In this document: positions 49,003-62,500 of the stretch, piece by piece
How positions within the stretch are numbered: position 1 is the first letter of the stretch
Layout: each line of letters opens with the position of its first letter
Translations under genes and position numbers: made by a program
Notes under the pieces: generated by a model
The model's input: the letters and a program-made list of their open reading frames with translations, nothing else
What the model was told of the DNA's origin: nothing
Database searches by the model: none
Origin: Hippophae tibetana
Lineage: Eukaryota > Streptophyta > Magnoliopsida > Rosales > Elaeagnaceae
Direction of reading: 5' to 3'
Length of the DNA: 64,000 nt
NCBI GenBank assembly: GCA_037013495.1
Contig: CM072810.1
Coordinates: forward strand, 84,428,449 to 84,492,448

Positions 49003-50449
49003 AATAGAAAACAAAATAATGATAAAAATTAGGAAAAAACAATAAGTGAAAAAAAAATTAAGCATTTTCTAATGTCAATTTTACAAAAGAATGTTAGGGG
49101 AAAAATTACTCCAAATTGTATATCATGATAATTATTATATATATAAATGGAATTTAATACATCTTAAAATGGCAAATTACAAACGTTTCAAATTTTGTTC
49201 ATTATTTAATATAAGAGAACAACAATTATCATTTTTAACTCATTTATGACATCAATATTCTTAACTTATTTGTAAGTTATTCTGGTTGTGTTGGACTGCA
49301 CCGTATTGAAAATAAATTTGGATATTGATTTCCCCTAAGAATCTAGTTTCCAAACGCCTTATAGAAGTAAGAAGCAAAGAAATATGAGTGGAAATATTAA
49401 GTTCATCCTCTATAAAAATGTTTCTTGCTACGTACCAAGAAGTTACAAATATTGTATAAAACCACCTCTTCCATCACCTTTTTTCATTGGGAAGAGACAT
49501 AATATAATTAACATGAATATTCCTGTGTGGGTATTAAGACTTAAATAGAAAACAAAATAATGATAAAAATTAGAAAAAACAATAAGTGAAAAAAAAATTA
49601 AGCATTTTCTAATGTCAATTTTACAAAAGAATCTTAGGGGAAACATTACTCCAAATTTTATATCATTCTAATTATTATATATTTAAGTGGAATTTACTAC
49701 GTCTTAAAATGCCAAATTACAAACGTATCAAATTTTGTTCATTATTTAATATAAGAGAACAACAATTGTCATTTTTAACTCATTTATGACATCAATATTC
49801 TTAACTTATTTGTAATTTATTCTAGTTGTGCTGGAATGCAATGTATTGAAAATAAATTTTGGATATTTCTTTCCCCCTAAGAATCTAGTTTCCAAACGCC
49901 TTATAGAAGTAAGAAGCAAAGAAATATGAGTTGAAATATTAAGTTCATCCTCTATAGAAATGTTTCTTGCTACGTACTAAGAAGTTACAAATATTGTCTA
50001 AAACCACCTCATCCATCACCTTTTTTCATTGGGAAGAGACATAATATAATTAACATGAATATTCCTGTGTTGGGTATTAAGACTTAAACAGAAAACAAAA
50101 TAATGATAAAAATTAGAAAAAAACAATAAGTGAAAAAAAAATTAAGCATTTTCTAATGTCAATTTTACAAAAGAATGTTAGGGGAAAAATTACTCCAAAT
50201 TGTATATCATGATAATTATTATATATATATAAATGGAATTTAATACGTCTTAAAATGACAAATTAGAAACGTTTCAAATTTTGTTCATTATTTTATATAA
50301 GAGATTAATAATTATCATTTTTAACTCATTTATGACATCAATATTCTTAACTTATTTGTAAGTTATTCTGGTTGTGTTGGACTGCACCGTATTGAAATTA
50401 AATTTGGATATTGCTTTCCCCCTAAGAATCTAGTTTCCAAACGCCTTAT

Positions 50450-50459
50450 AGAAGACGTA
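50450..50459. other. Internal deletion joint in a satellite monomer (second)
   Basis: Same joint as at 48993, 1457 bp away. One deletion therefore happened once and was then amplified. Confidence 0.8.
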
Positions 50460-52090
50460 AATAGAAAACAAAATAATGATAAAAATTAGGAAAAAACAAT
50501 AAGTGAAAAAAAATTAAGCATTTTCTAATGTCAATTTTACAAAAGAATGTTAGGGGAAAAATTACTCCAAATTGTATATCATGATAATTATTATATATAT
50601 AAATGGAATTTAATACTTCTTAAAATGACAAATTACAAACGTTTCAAATTTTGTTCATTATTTAATATAAGAGAACAACAATTATCATTTTTAACTCATT
50701 TATGACATCAATATTCTTAACTTATTTGTAAGTTATTCTGGTTGTGTTGGACTGCACCGTATTGAAAATAAATTTGGATATTGATTTCCCCCTAAGAATC
50801 TAGTTTCCAAACGCCTTATAGAAGTAAGAAGCAAAGAAATATGAGTGGAAATATTAAGTTCATCCTCTATAAAAATGTTTCTTGCTACGTACCAAGAAGT
50901 TACAAATATTGTATAAAACCACCTCTTCCATCACCTTTTTTCATTGGGAAGAGACATAATATAATTAACATGAATATTCCTGTGTTGGGTATTAAGACTT
51001 AAATAGAAAACAAAATAATGATAAAAATTAGGAAAAAACAATAAGTGAAAAAAAAATTAAGCATTTTCTAATGTCAATTTTACAAAAGAATCTTAGGGGA
51101 AACATTACTCCAAATTTTATATCATTCTAATTATTATATATTTAAGTGGAATTTACTACGTCTTAAAATGCCAAATTACAAACGTATCAAATTTTGTTCA
51201 TTATTTAATATAAGAGAACAACAATTGTCATTTTTAACTCATTTATGACATCAATATTCTTAACTTATTTGTAATTTATTCTAGTTGTGCTGGAATGCAA
51301 TGTATTGAAAATAAATTTGGATATTTCTTTCCCCCTAAGAATCTAGTTTCCAAACGCCTTATAGAAGTAAGAAGCAAAGAAATATGAGTTGAAATATTAA
51401 GTTCATCCTCTATAGAAATGTTTCTTGCTACGTACTAAGAAGTTACAAATATTGTCTAAAACCACCTCATCCATCACCTTTTTTCATTGGGAAGAGACAT
51501 AATATAATTAACATGAATATTCCTGTGTTGGGTATTAAGACTTAAACAGAAAACAAAATAATGATAAAAATTAGGAAAAAACAATAAGTGAAAAAAAAAT
51601 TAAGCATTTTCTAATGTCAATTTTACAAAAGAATGTTAGGGGAAAAATTACTCCAAATTGTATATCATGATAATTATTATATATATAAATGGAATTTAAT
51701 ACGTCTTAAAATGACAAATTAGAAACGTTTCAAATTTTGTTCATTATTTTATATAAGAGATTAATAATTATCATTTTTAACTCATTTATGACATCAATAT
51801 TCTTAACTTATTTGTAAGTTATTCTGGTTGTGTTGGACTGCACCGTATTGAAATTAAATTTGGATATTGCTTTCCCCCTAAGAATCTAGTTTCCAAACGC
51901 CTTATAGAAGTAAGAAGCAAAGAAATATGAGTGGAAATATTAAGCTCATCCTTTATAAAAATGATTCTTGCTACGTACCAAGAAGTTACAAATATTGTAT
52001 AAAACCACTTCTTCCATCACCTTTTTTCATTGGGAAGAGACATAATATAATTCACATGAATATTCCTGTGTTGGGTATTAAGACGTAAAT

Positions 52091-53569
52091 AGAAAACAAA
52101 ATAATGATAAAAATTAGGAAAAAACAATAAGTGAAAAAAAAATTAAGCATTTTCTAATGTCAATTTTACAAAAGAATGTTAGGGGAAAAATTACTCCAAA
52201 TTGTATATCATGATAATTATTATATATATAAATGGAATTTAATACATCTTAAAATGACAAATTACAAACGTTTCAAATTTTGTTCATTATTTAATATAAG
52301 AGAACAACAATTATCATTTTTAACTCATTTATGACATCAATATTCTTAACTTATTTGTAAGTTATTCTGGTTGTGTTGGACTGCACCGTATTGAAATTAA
52401 ATTTGGATATTGCTTTCCCCCTAAGAATCTAGTTTCCAAACGCCTTATAGAAGTAAGAAGCAAAGAAATATGAGTGGAAATATTAAGCTCATCCTCTATA
52501 AAAATGATTCTTGCTACGTACCAAAAAGTTACAAATATTGTCTAAAACCACCTCTTCCATCACCTTTTTTCATTGGGAAGAGACATAATATATTTCACAT
52601 GAATATTCCTGAGTTGGGTATTAAGACTTAAAAAGAAAACAAAATAATGATAAACATTAGGAAAACTCAATAAGTGGAAAAAAAAGCTTAAACATTTTCT
52701 AATGTCAATTTTAGAAAAGAATCTTAGGGGAAACATTACTCCAAATTTTATATCATTCTAATTATTATATATTTAAGTGGAATTTACTACGTCTTAAAAT
52801 GCCAAATTACAAACGTATCAAATTTTGTTCATTATTTAATATAGGAGAACAACAATTGTCATTTTTAACTCATTTATGACATCAATATTCTTAACTTATT
52901 TGGAATTTATTCTAGTTGTGCTGGAATGCAATGTATTGAAAATAAATTTGGATATTTCTTTCCCCCTAAGAATCTAGTTTCCAAACGCCTTATAGAAGTA
53001 AGAAGCAAAGAAATATGAGTTGAAATATTAAGTTCATCCTCTATAGAAATGTTTCTTGCTACGTACTAAGAAGTTACAAATATTGTCTAAAACCACCTCA
53101 GCCATCACCTTTTTTCATTGGGAAGAGACATAATATAAGTAACATGAATATTCCTGTGTTGGGTATTAAGACTTAAATAGAAAACAAAGTAATGGTAAAT
53201 TTTAGGAAAAAACAATAAGTGAAAAAAAATTAAGCATTTTCTAATGTCAATTTTACAAAAGAATGTTAGGGGAAAAATTACTCCAAATTGTATATCATGA
53301 TAATTATTATATATATAAATGGAATTTAATACGTCTTAAAATGACAAATTAGAAACGTTTCAAATTTTGTTCATTATTTTATATAAGAAATTAATAATTA
53401 TCATTTTTAACTCATTTATGACATCAATATTCTTAACTTATTTGTAAGTTATTCTGGTTGTGTTGGACTGCACCGTATTGAAAATAAATTTGGATATTGC
53501 TTTCCCCCTAAGAATCTAGTTTCCAAACGCCTTATAGAAGTAAGAAGCAAACAAATATGAGTGGAAATA
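52091..53569. repeat. Satellite array, A/B monomers
   Basis: Nearly three monomers between the 1457-bp repeat and the terminal mosaic, with the type order A, B, A. Single-base differences such as TTTGGAATTTATTC near 52899 are private to this stretch. No gene. Confidence 0.85.
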
Positions 53570-56500
53570 TTAAGCTCATCCTCTATAAAAATGATTCTTG
53601 CTACGTACCAAGTAGTTACAAATATTGTCTAAAACCACCTCTTCCATCACCTTTTTTCATTGGGAAGAGACATAATATATTTCACATGAATATTCCTGAG
53701 TTGGGTATTAAGACTTAAAAAGAAAACAAAATAATGCTAAACATTAGGAAAACTCAATAAGTGGAAAAAAAAAGCTTAAACATTTTCTAATGTCAATTTT
53801 AAAAAAGAATGTTAGGGGAAAAATTACTCCAAATTGTATATCATGATAATTATTATATATTTAAGTAGAATTTAATACATCTTAAAATGCCAAATTACAA
53901 ACGTATCAAATTTTGTTCATTATTTAATATAAGAGAACAACAATTGTCATTTTTAACTCATTTATGACATCAATATTCTTAACTTATTTGTAATTTATTC
54001 TAGTTGTGCTGGAATGCAACGTATTGAAAATAAATTTGGATATTTCTTTCCCCCTAAGAATCTAGTTTCCAAACGCCTTATAGAAGTACGAAGCAAAGAA
54101 ATATGTGTGGAAATATTAAGTTCATCCTCTATAGAAATGTTTCTTGCTACGTACTAAGAAGTTACAAATATTGTCTAAAACCACCTCATCCATCACCTCT
54201 TTTAATTGGGAAGAGACATAATATAATTAACATGAATATTCCTGTGTTGGGTATTAAGACTTAAATAGAAAACAAAATAATGATAAAAATTAGGAAAAAA
54301 CAATAAGTGAAAAAAAAAATTAAGCATTTTCTAATGTCAATTTTACAAAAGAATGTTAAGGGAAAAATTACTCCAAATTGTATATCAGGATAATTATTAT
54401 ATATATAAATAGAATTTAATACGTCTTAAAATGACAAATTAGAAACGTTTCAAATTTTGTTCATTATTTTATATAAGAAATTAATAATTATCATTTTTAA
54501 CTCATTTATGACATCAATATTCTTAACTTATTTGTAAGTTATTCTGGTTGTGTTGGACTGCACCGTATTGAAATTAAATTTGGATATTGCTTTCCCCCTA
54601 AGAATCTAGTTTCCAAACGCCTTATAGAAGTAAGAAGCAAAGAAATATGAGTGGAAATATTAAGCTCATCCTTTATAAAAATGATTCTTGCTACGTACCA
54701 AGAAGTTACAAATATTGTATAAAACCACTTCTTCCATCACCTTTTTTCATTGGGAAGAGACATAATATAATTCACATGAATATTCCTGTGTTGGGTATTA
54801 AGACGTAAATAGAAAACAAAATAATGATAAAAATTAGGAAAAAACAATAAGTGAAAAAAAAAATTAAGCATTTTCTAATGTCAATTTTACAAAAGAATGT
54901 TAGGGGAAAAATTACTCCAAATTGTATATCATGATAATTAATATATATATAAATGGAATTTAATACGTCTTAAAATGACAAATTAGAAACGTTTCAAATT
55001 TTGTTCATTATTTTATATAAGAGATTAATAATTATCATTTTTAACTCATTTATGACATCAATATTCTTAACCTATTTGTAAGTTATTCTGGTTGTGTTGG
55101 ACTGCACCGTATTGAAATTAAATTTGGATATTGCTTTCCCCCTAAGAATCTAGTTTCCAAACGCCTTATAGAAGTAAGAAGCAAAGAAATATGAGTGGAA
55201 ATATTAAGCTCATCCTCTATAAAAATGATTCTTGCTACGTACCAAGAAGTTACAAATATTGTCTAAAACCACCTCTTCCATCACCTTTTTTCATTGGGAA
55301 GAGACATAATATATTTCACATGAATATTCCTGAGTTGGGTATTAAGACTTAAAAAGAAAACAAAATAATGATAAACATTAGGAAAACTCAATAAGTGGAA
55401 AAAAAAGCTTAAACATTTTCTAATGTCAATTTTAGAAAAGAATCTTAGGGGAAACATTATTCCAAATTTTATATCATTCTAATTATTATATATTTAAGTG
55501 GAATTTACTACGTCTTAAAATACCAAATTACAAACGTATCAAGTTTTGTTCATTATTTAATATAAGAGAACAACAATTGTCATTTTTAACTCATTTATGA
55601 CATCAATATTCTTAACTTATTTGTAATTTATTCTAGTTGTGCTGGAATGCAATGTATTGAAAATAAATTTGGATATTTCTTTCCCCCTAAGAATCTAGTT
55701 TCCAAACGCCTTATAGAAGTAAGAAGCAAAGAAATATGAGTTGAAATATTAAGTTCATCCTCTATAGAAATGTTTCTTGCTACGTACTAAGATGTTACAA
55801 ATATTGTCTAAAACCACCTCATCCATCACCTTTTTTCATTGGGAAGAGACATAATATAATTAACATGAATATTCCTGTGTTGGGTATTAAGACTTAAATA
55901 GAAAACAAAATAATGATAAAAATTAGGAAAAAACAATAAGTGAAAAAAAATTAAGCATTTTCTAATGTCAATTTTACAAAAGAATGTTAGGGGAAAAATT
56001 ACTCCAAATTGTATATCATGATAATTATTATATATATAAATGGAATTTAATACGTCTTAAAATGACAAATTAGAAACGTTTCAAATTTTGTTCATTATTT
56101 TATATAAGAAATTAATAATTATCATTTTTAACTCATTTATGACATCAATATTCTTAACTTATTTGTAAGTTATTCTGGTTGTGTTGGACTGCACCGTATT
56201 GAAAATAAATTTGGATATTGCTTTCCCCCTAAGAATCTAGTTTCCAAACGCCTTATAGATGTAAGAAGCAAAGAAATATGAGTGGAAATATTAAGCTCAT
56301 CCTCTATAAAATGATTCTTGCTACGTACCAAGTAGTTACAAATATTGTCTAAAACCACCTCTTCCATCACCTTTTTTCATTGGGAAGAGACATAATATAT
56401 TTCACATGAATATTCCTGAGTTGGGTATTAAGACTTAAAAAGAAAACAAAATAATGATAAACATTAGGAAAACTCAATAAGTGGAAAAAAAAAGCTTAAA

Positions 56501-59500
56501 CATTTTCTAATGTCAATTTTAGAAAAGAATGTTAGGGGAAAAATTACTCCAAATTGTATATCATGATAATTATTATATATTTAAGTAGAATTTAATACAT
56601 CTTAAAATGCCAAATTACAAACGTATCAAATTTTGTTCATTATTTAATATAAGAGAACAACAATTGTCATTTTTAACTCATTTATGACATCAATATTCTT
56701 AACTTATTTGTAATTTATTCTAGTTGTGCTGGAATGCAACGTATTGAAAATAAATTTGGATATTTCTTTCCCCCTAAGAATCTAGTTTCCAAACGCCTTA
56801 TAGAAGTACGAAGCAAAGAAATATGTGTGGAAATATTAAGTTCATCCTCTATAGAAATGTTTCTTGCTACGTACTAAGAAGTTACAAATATTGTCTAAAA
56901 CCACCTCATCCATCACCTCTTTTAATTGGAAAGAGACATAATATAATTAACATGAATATTCCAGTGTTGGGTATTAAGACTTAAATAGAAAACAAAATGA
57001 TGATAAAAATTAGGAAAAAACAATAAGTGAAAAAAAAAATTAAGCATTTTCTAATGTCAATTTTACAAAAGAATGTTAAGGGAAAAATTACTCCAAATTG
57101 TATATCATGATAATTATTATATATATAAATAGAATTTAATACGTCTTAAAATGACAAATAAGAAACGTTTCAAATTTGGTTAATTAATTTGTATAAGAGA
57201 TTAATAATTATCATTTTTAACTCATTTATGACATCAATATTCTTAACTTATTTGTAAGTTATTTTGGTCGTGTTGGACTGCACCCTATTGAAATTAAATT
57301 TGGATATTGCTTTCCCCCTAAGAATCTAGTTTCCAAACGCCTTATAGAAGTAAGAAGCAAAGAAATATGAGTGGAAATATTAAGCTCATCCTCTATAAAA
57401 ATGATTCTTGCTACGTACCAAGAAGTTACAAATATTGTATAAAACCACCTCTTCCATCACCTTTTTTCATTGGGAAGAGACATAATATAATTCACATGAA
57501 TATTCCTGAGTTGGGTATTAAGACATAAATAGAAAACAAAATAATGATAAAAATTAGGAAAAAACAATAAGTGAAAAAAAAAATTAAGCATTTTCTAATG
57601 TCAATTTTACAAAAGAATGTTAGGGGAAAAATTACTCCAAATTGTATATCATGATAATTATTATATATTTAAGTAGAATTTAATACATCTTAAAATGCCA
57701 AATTACAAACGTATCAAATTTTGTTCATTATTTAATATAAGAGAACAACAATTGTCATTTTTAACTCATTTATGACATCAATATTCTTAACTTATTTGTA
57801 ATTTATTCTAGTTGTGCTGGAATGCAACGTATTGAAAATAAATTTGGATATTTCTTACCCCCTAAGAATCTAGTTTCCAAACGCCTTATAGAAGTAAGAA
57901 GCAAAGAAATATGAGTAGAAATATTAAGTTCATCCTCAATAGAAATGTTTCTTGCTACGTACTAAGAACTTACAAATATTGTCTAAAACCACCTCATCCA
58001 TCACCTTTTTTCATTGGGAAGAGACATAATATAATTAACATGAATATTCCTGTGTTGGGTATTAAGACTTAAATAGAAAACAAAATAATGATAAAAATTA
58101 GGAAAAAACAATAAGTGAAAAAAAAATTAAGCATTTTCTAATGTCAATTTTACAAAAGAATGTTAGGGGAAAAATTACTCCAAATTGTATATCATGATAA
58201 TTATTATATATATAAATGGAATTTAATACATCTTAAAATGACAAATTAGAAACGTTTCAAATTTTGTTCATTATTTTATATAAGAGATCAATAATTGTCA
58301 TTTTTAACTCATTTATGTCATCAATATTCTTAACTTATTTATAAGTTATTCAGGTTGTGTTGGACTGCACCGTATTGAAATTAAATTTGGATATTGCTTT
58401 CCCCCTAAGAATCTAGTTTCCAAACGCCTTATAGAAGTAAGAAGCAAAGAAATATGAGTGGAAATATTAAGCTCATCCTATATAAAAATGATTCTTGCTA
58501 CGTACCAAGAAGTTACAAATATTGTATAAACCCACCTCTTCCATCACCTTTTTTCATTGGGAAGAGACATAATATAATTCACATGAATATTCCTGAGTTG
58601 GGTATTAAGACTTAAATAGAAAACAAAATAATGATAAAAATTAGGAAAAAACAATAAGTGAAAAAAAAACTTAAGCATTTTCTAATGTCAATTTTACAAA
58701 AGAATGTTAGGGGAAAAATTACTCCAAATTGTATATCATGATAATTAATATATATATAAATGGAATTTAATACGTCTTAAAATGACAAATTAGAAACGTT
58801 TCAAATTTTGTTCATTATTTTATATAAGAGATTAATAATTATCATTTTTAACTCATTTATGACATCAATATTCTTAACCTATTTGTAAGTTATTCTGGTT
58901 GTGTTGGACTGCACCGTATTGAAATTAAATTTGGATATTGCTTTCCCCCTAAGAATCTAGTTTCCAAACGCCTTATAGAAGTAAGAAGCAAAGAAATATG
59001 AGTGGAAATATTAAGCTCATCCTCTATAAAAATGATTCTTGCTACGTACCAAGTAGTTACAAATATTGTCTAAAACCACCTCTTCCATCACCTTTTTTCA
59101 TTGGGAAGAGACATAATATATTTCACATGAATATTCCTGAGTTGGGTATTAAGACTTAAAAAGAAAACAAAATAATGCTAAACATTAGGAAAACTCAATA
59201 AGTGGAAAAAAAAAGCTTAAACATTTTCTAATGTCAATTTTAAAAAAGAATGTTAGGGGAAAAATTACTCCAAATTGTATATCATGATAATTATTATATA
59301 TTTAAGTAGAATTTAATACATCTTAAAATGCCAAATTACAAACGTATCAAATTTTGTTCATTATTTAATATAAGAGAACAACAATTGTCATTTTTAACTC
59401 ATTTATGACATCAATATTCTTAACTTATTTGTAATTTATTCTAGTTGTGCTGGAATGCAACGTATTGAAAATAAATTTGGATATTTCTTTCCCCCTAAGA

Positions 59501-62500
59501 ATCTAGTTTCCAAACGCCTTATAGAAGTACGAAGCAAAGAAATATGTGTGGAAATATTAAGTTCATCCTCTATAGAAATGTTTCTTGCTACGTACTAAGA
59601 AGTTACAAATATTGTCTAAAACCACCTCATCCATCACCTCTTTTAATTGGGAAGAGACATAATATAATTAACATGAATATTCCTGTGTTGGGTATTAAGA
59701 CTTAAATAGAAAACAAAATAATGATAAAAATTAGGAAAAAACAATAAGTGAAAAAAAAAATTAAGCATTTTCTAATGTCAATTTTACAAAAGAATGTTAA
59801 GGGAAAAATTACTCCAAATTGTATATCAGGATAATTATTATATATATAAATAGAATTTAATACGTCTTAAAATGACAAATTAGAAACGTTTCAAATTTTG
59901 TTCATTATTTTATATAAGAAATTAATAATTATCATTTTTAACTCATTTATGACATCAATATTCTTAACTTATTTGTAAGTTATTCTGGTTGTGTTGGACT
60001 GCACCGTATTGAAATTAAATTTGGATATTGCTTTCCCCCTAAGAATCTAGTTTCCAAACGCCTTATAGAAGTAAGAAGCAAAGAAATATGAGTGGAAATA
60101 TTAAGCTCATCCTTTATAAAAATGATTCTTGCTACGTACCAAGAAGTTACAAATATTGTATAAAACCACTTCTTCCATCACCTTTTTTCATTGGGAAGAG
60201 ACATAATATAATTCACATGAATATTCCTGTGTTGGGTATTAAGACGTAAATAGAAAACAAAATAATGATAAAAATTAGGAAAAAACAATAAGTGAAAAAA
60301 AAAATTAAGCATTTTCTAATGTCAATTTTACAAAAGAATGTTAGGGGAAAAATTACTCCAAATTGTATATCATGATAATTAATATATATATAAATGGAAT
60401 TTAATACGTCTTAAAATGACAAATTAGAAACGTTTCAAATTTTGTTCATTATTTTATATAAGAGATTAATAATTATCATTTTTAACTCATTTATGACATC
60501 AATATTCTTAACCTATTTGTAAGTTATTCTGGTTGTGTTGGACTGCACCGTATTGAAATTAAATTTGGATATTGCTTTCCCCCTAAGAATCTAGTTTCCA
60601 AACGCCTTATAGAAGTAAGAAGCAAAGAAATATGAGTGGAAATATTAAGCTCATCCTCTATAAAAATGATTCTTGCTACGTACCAAGAAGTTACAAATAT
60701 TGTCTAAAACCACCTCTTCCATCACCTTTTTTCATTGGGAAGAGACATAATATATTTCACATGAATATTCCTGAGTTGGGTATTAAGACTTAAAAAGAAA
60801 ACAAAATAATGATAAACATTAGGAAAACTCAATAAGTGGAAAAAAAAGCTTAAACATTTTCTAATGTCAATTTTAGAAAAGAATCTTAGGGGAAACATTA
60901 TTCCAAATTTTATATCATTCTAATTATTATATATTTAAGTGGAATTTACTACGTCTTAAAATACCAAATTACAAACGTATCAAGTTTTGTTCATTATTTA
61001 ATATAAGAGAACAACAATTGTCATTTTTAACTCATTTATGACATCAATATTCTTAACTTATTTGTAATTTATTCTAGTTGTGCTGGAATGCAATGTATTG
61101 AAAATAAATTTGGATATTTCTTTCCCCCTAAGAATCTAGTTTCCAAACGCCTTATAGAAGTAAGAAGCAAAGAAATATGAGTTGAAATATTAAGTTCATC
61201 CTCTATAGAAATGTTTCTTGCTACGTACTAAGATGTTACAAATATTGTCTAAAACCACCTCATCCATCACCTTTTTTCATTGGGAAGAGACATAATATAA
61301 TTAACATGAATATTCCTGTGTTGGGTATTAAGACTTAAATAGAAAACAAAATAATGATAAAAATTAGGAAAAAACAATAAGTGAAAAAAAATTAAGCATT
61401 TTCTAATGTCAATTTTACAAAAGAATGTTAGGGGAAAAATTACTCCAAATTGTATATCATGATAATTATTATATATATAAATGGAATTTAATACGTCTTA
61501 AAATGACAAATTAGAAACGTTTCAAATTTTGTTCATTATTTTATATAAGAAATTAATAATTATCATTTTTAACTCATTTATGACATCAATATTCTTAACT
61601 TATTTGTAAGTTATTTTGGTTGTGTTGGACTGCACCGTATTGAAAATAAATTTGGATATTGCTTTCCCCCTAAGAATCTAGTTTCCAAACGCCTTATAGA
61701 TGTAAGAAGCAAAGAAATATGAGTGGAAATATTAAGCTCATCCTCTATAAAATGATTCTTGCTACGTACCAAGTAGTTACAAATATTGTCTAAAACCACC
61801 TCTTCCATCACCTTTTTTCATTGGGAAGAGACATAATATATTTCACATGAATATTCCTGAGTTGGGTATTAAGACTTAAAAAGAAAACAAAATAATGATA
61901 AACATTAGGAAAACTCAATAAGTGGAAAAAAAAAGCTTAAACATTTTCTAATGTCAATTTTAGAAAAGAATGTTAGGGGAAAAATTACTCCAAATTGTAT
62001 ATCATGATAATTATTATATATTTAAGTAGAATTTAATACATCTTAAAATGCCAAATTACAAACGTATCAAATTTTGTTCATTATTTAATATAAGAGAACA
62101 ACAATTGTCATTTTTAACTCATTTATGACATCAATATTCTTAACTTATTTGTAATTTATTCTAGTTGTGCTGGAATGCAACGTATTGAAAATAAATTTGG
62201 ATATTTCTTACCCCCTAAGAATCTAGTTTCCAAACGCCTTATAGAAGTAAGAAGCAAAGAAATATGAGTAGAAATATTAAGTTCATCCTCAATAGAAATG
62301 TTTCTTGCTACGTACTAAGAACTTACAAATATTGTCTAAAACCACCTCATCCATCACCTTTTTTCATTGGGAAGAGACATAATATAATTAACATGAATAT
62401 TCCTGTGTTGGGTATTAAGACTTAAATAGAAAACAAAATAATGATAAAAATTAGGAAAAAACAATAAGTGAAAAAAAAATTAAGCATTTTCTAATGTCAA

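Larger units (their letters stand above)
47631..52090. repeat. Three-fold higher-order repeat with a truncated monomer
   Basis: A three-monomer unit recurs at about 47631, 49013 and 50455. Its shared marks are an A-type monomer with GATATTGATTTCC, then a B monomer with CTTAGGGGAAACATTACTCC (48183, 49632, 51074), then an A monomer. In the first two copies the last A monomer has a deletion of about 173 bp joining CCTTATAGAAG to ACGTAAATAG (48993 and 50450). The third copy is full length there (51901). Spacing between the deletion joints is 1457 bp. Confidence 0.85.

Noticed and set aside
15734..61811. Recurrent 62-70 residue minus-strand ORFs with the common ending LETRFLGGKQYPNL in many monomers
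   Set aside because: They recur because the satellite recurs. They vary in start, lack any known domain, and many monomers have the frame broken. Conservation follows the DNA, not the protein.
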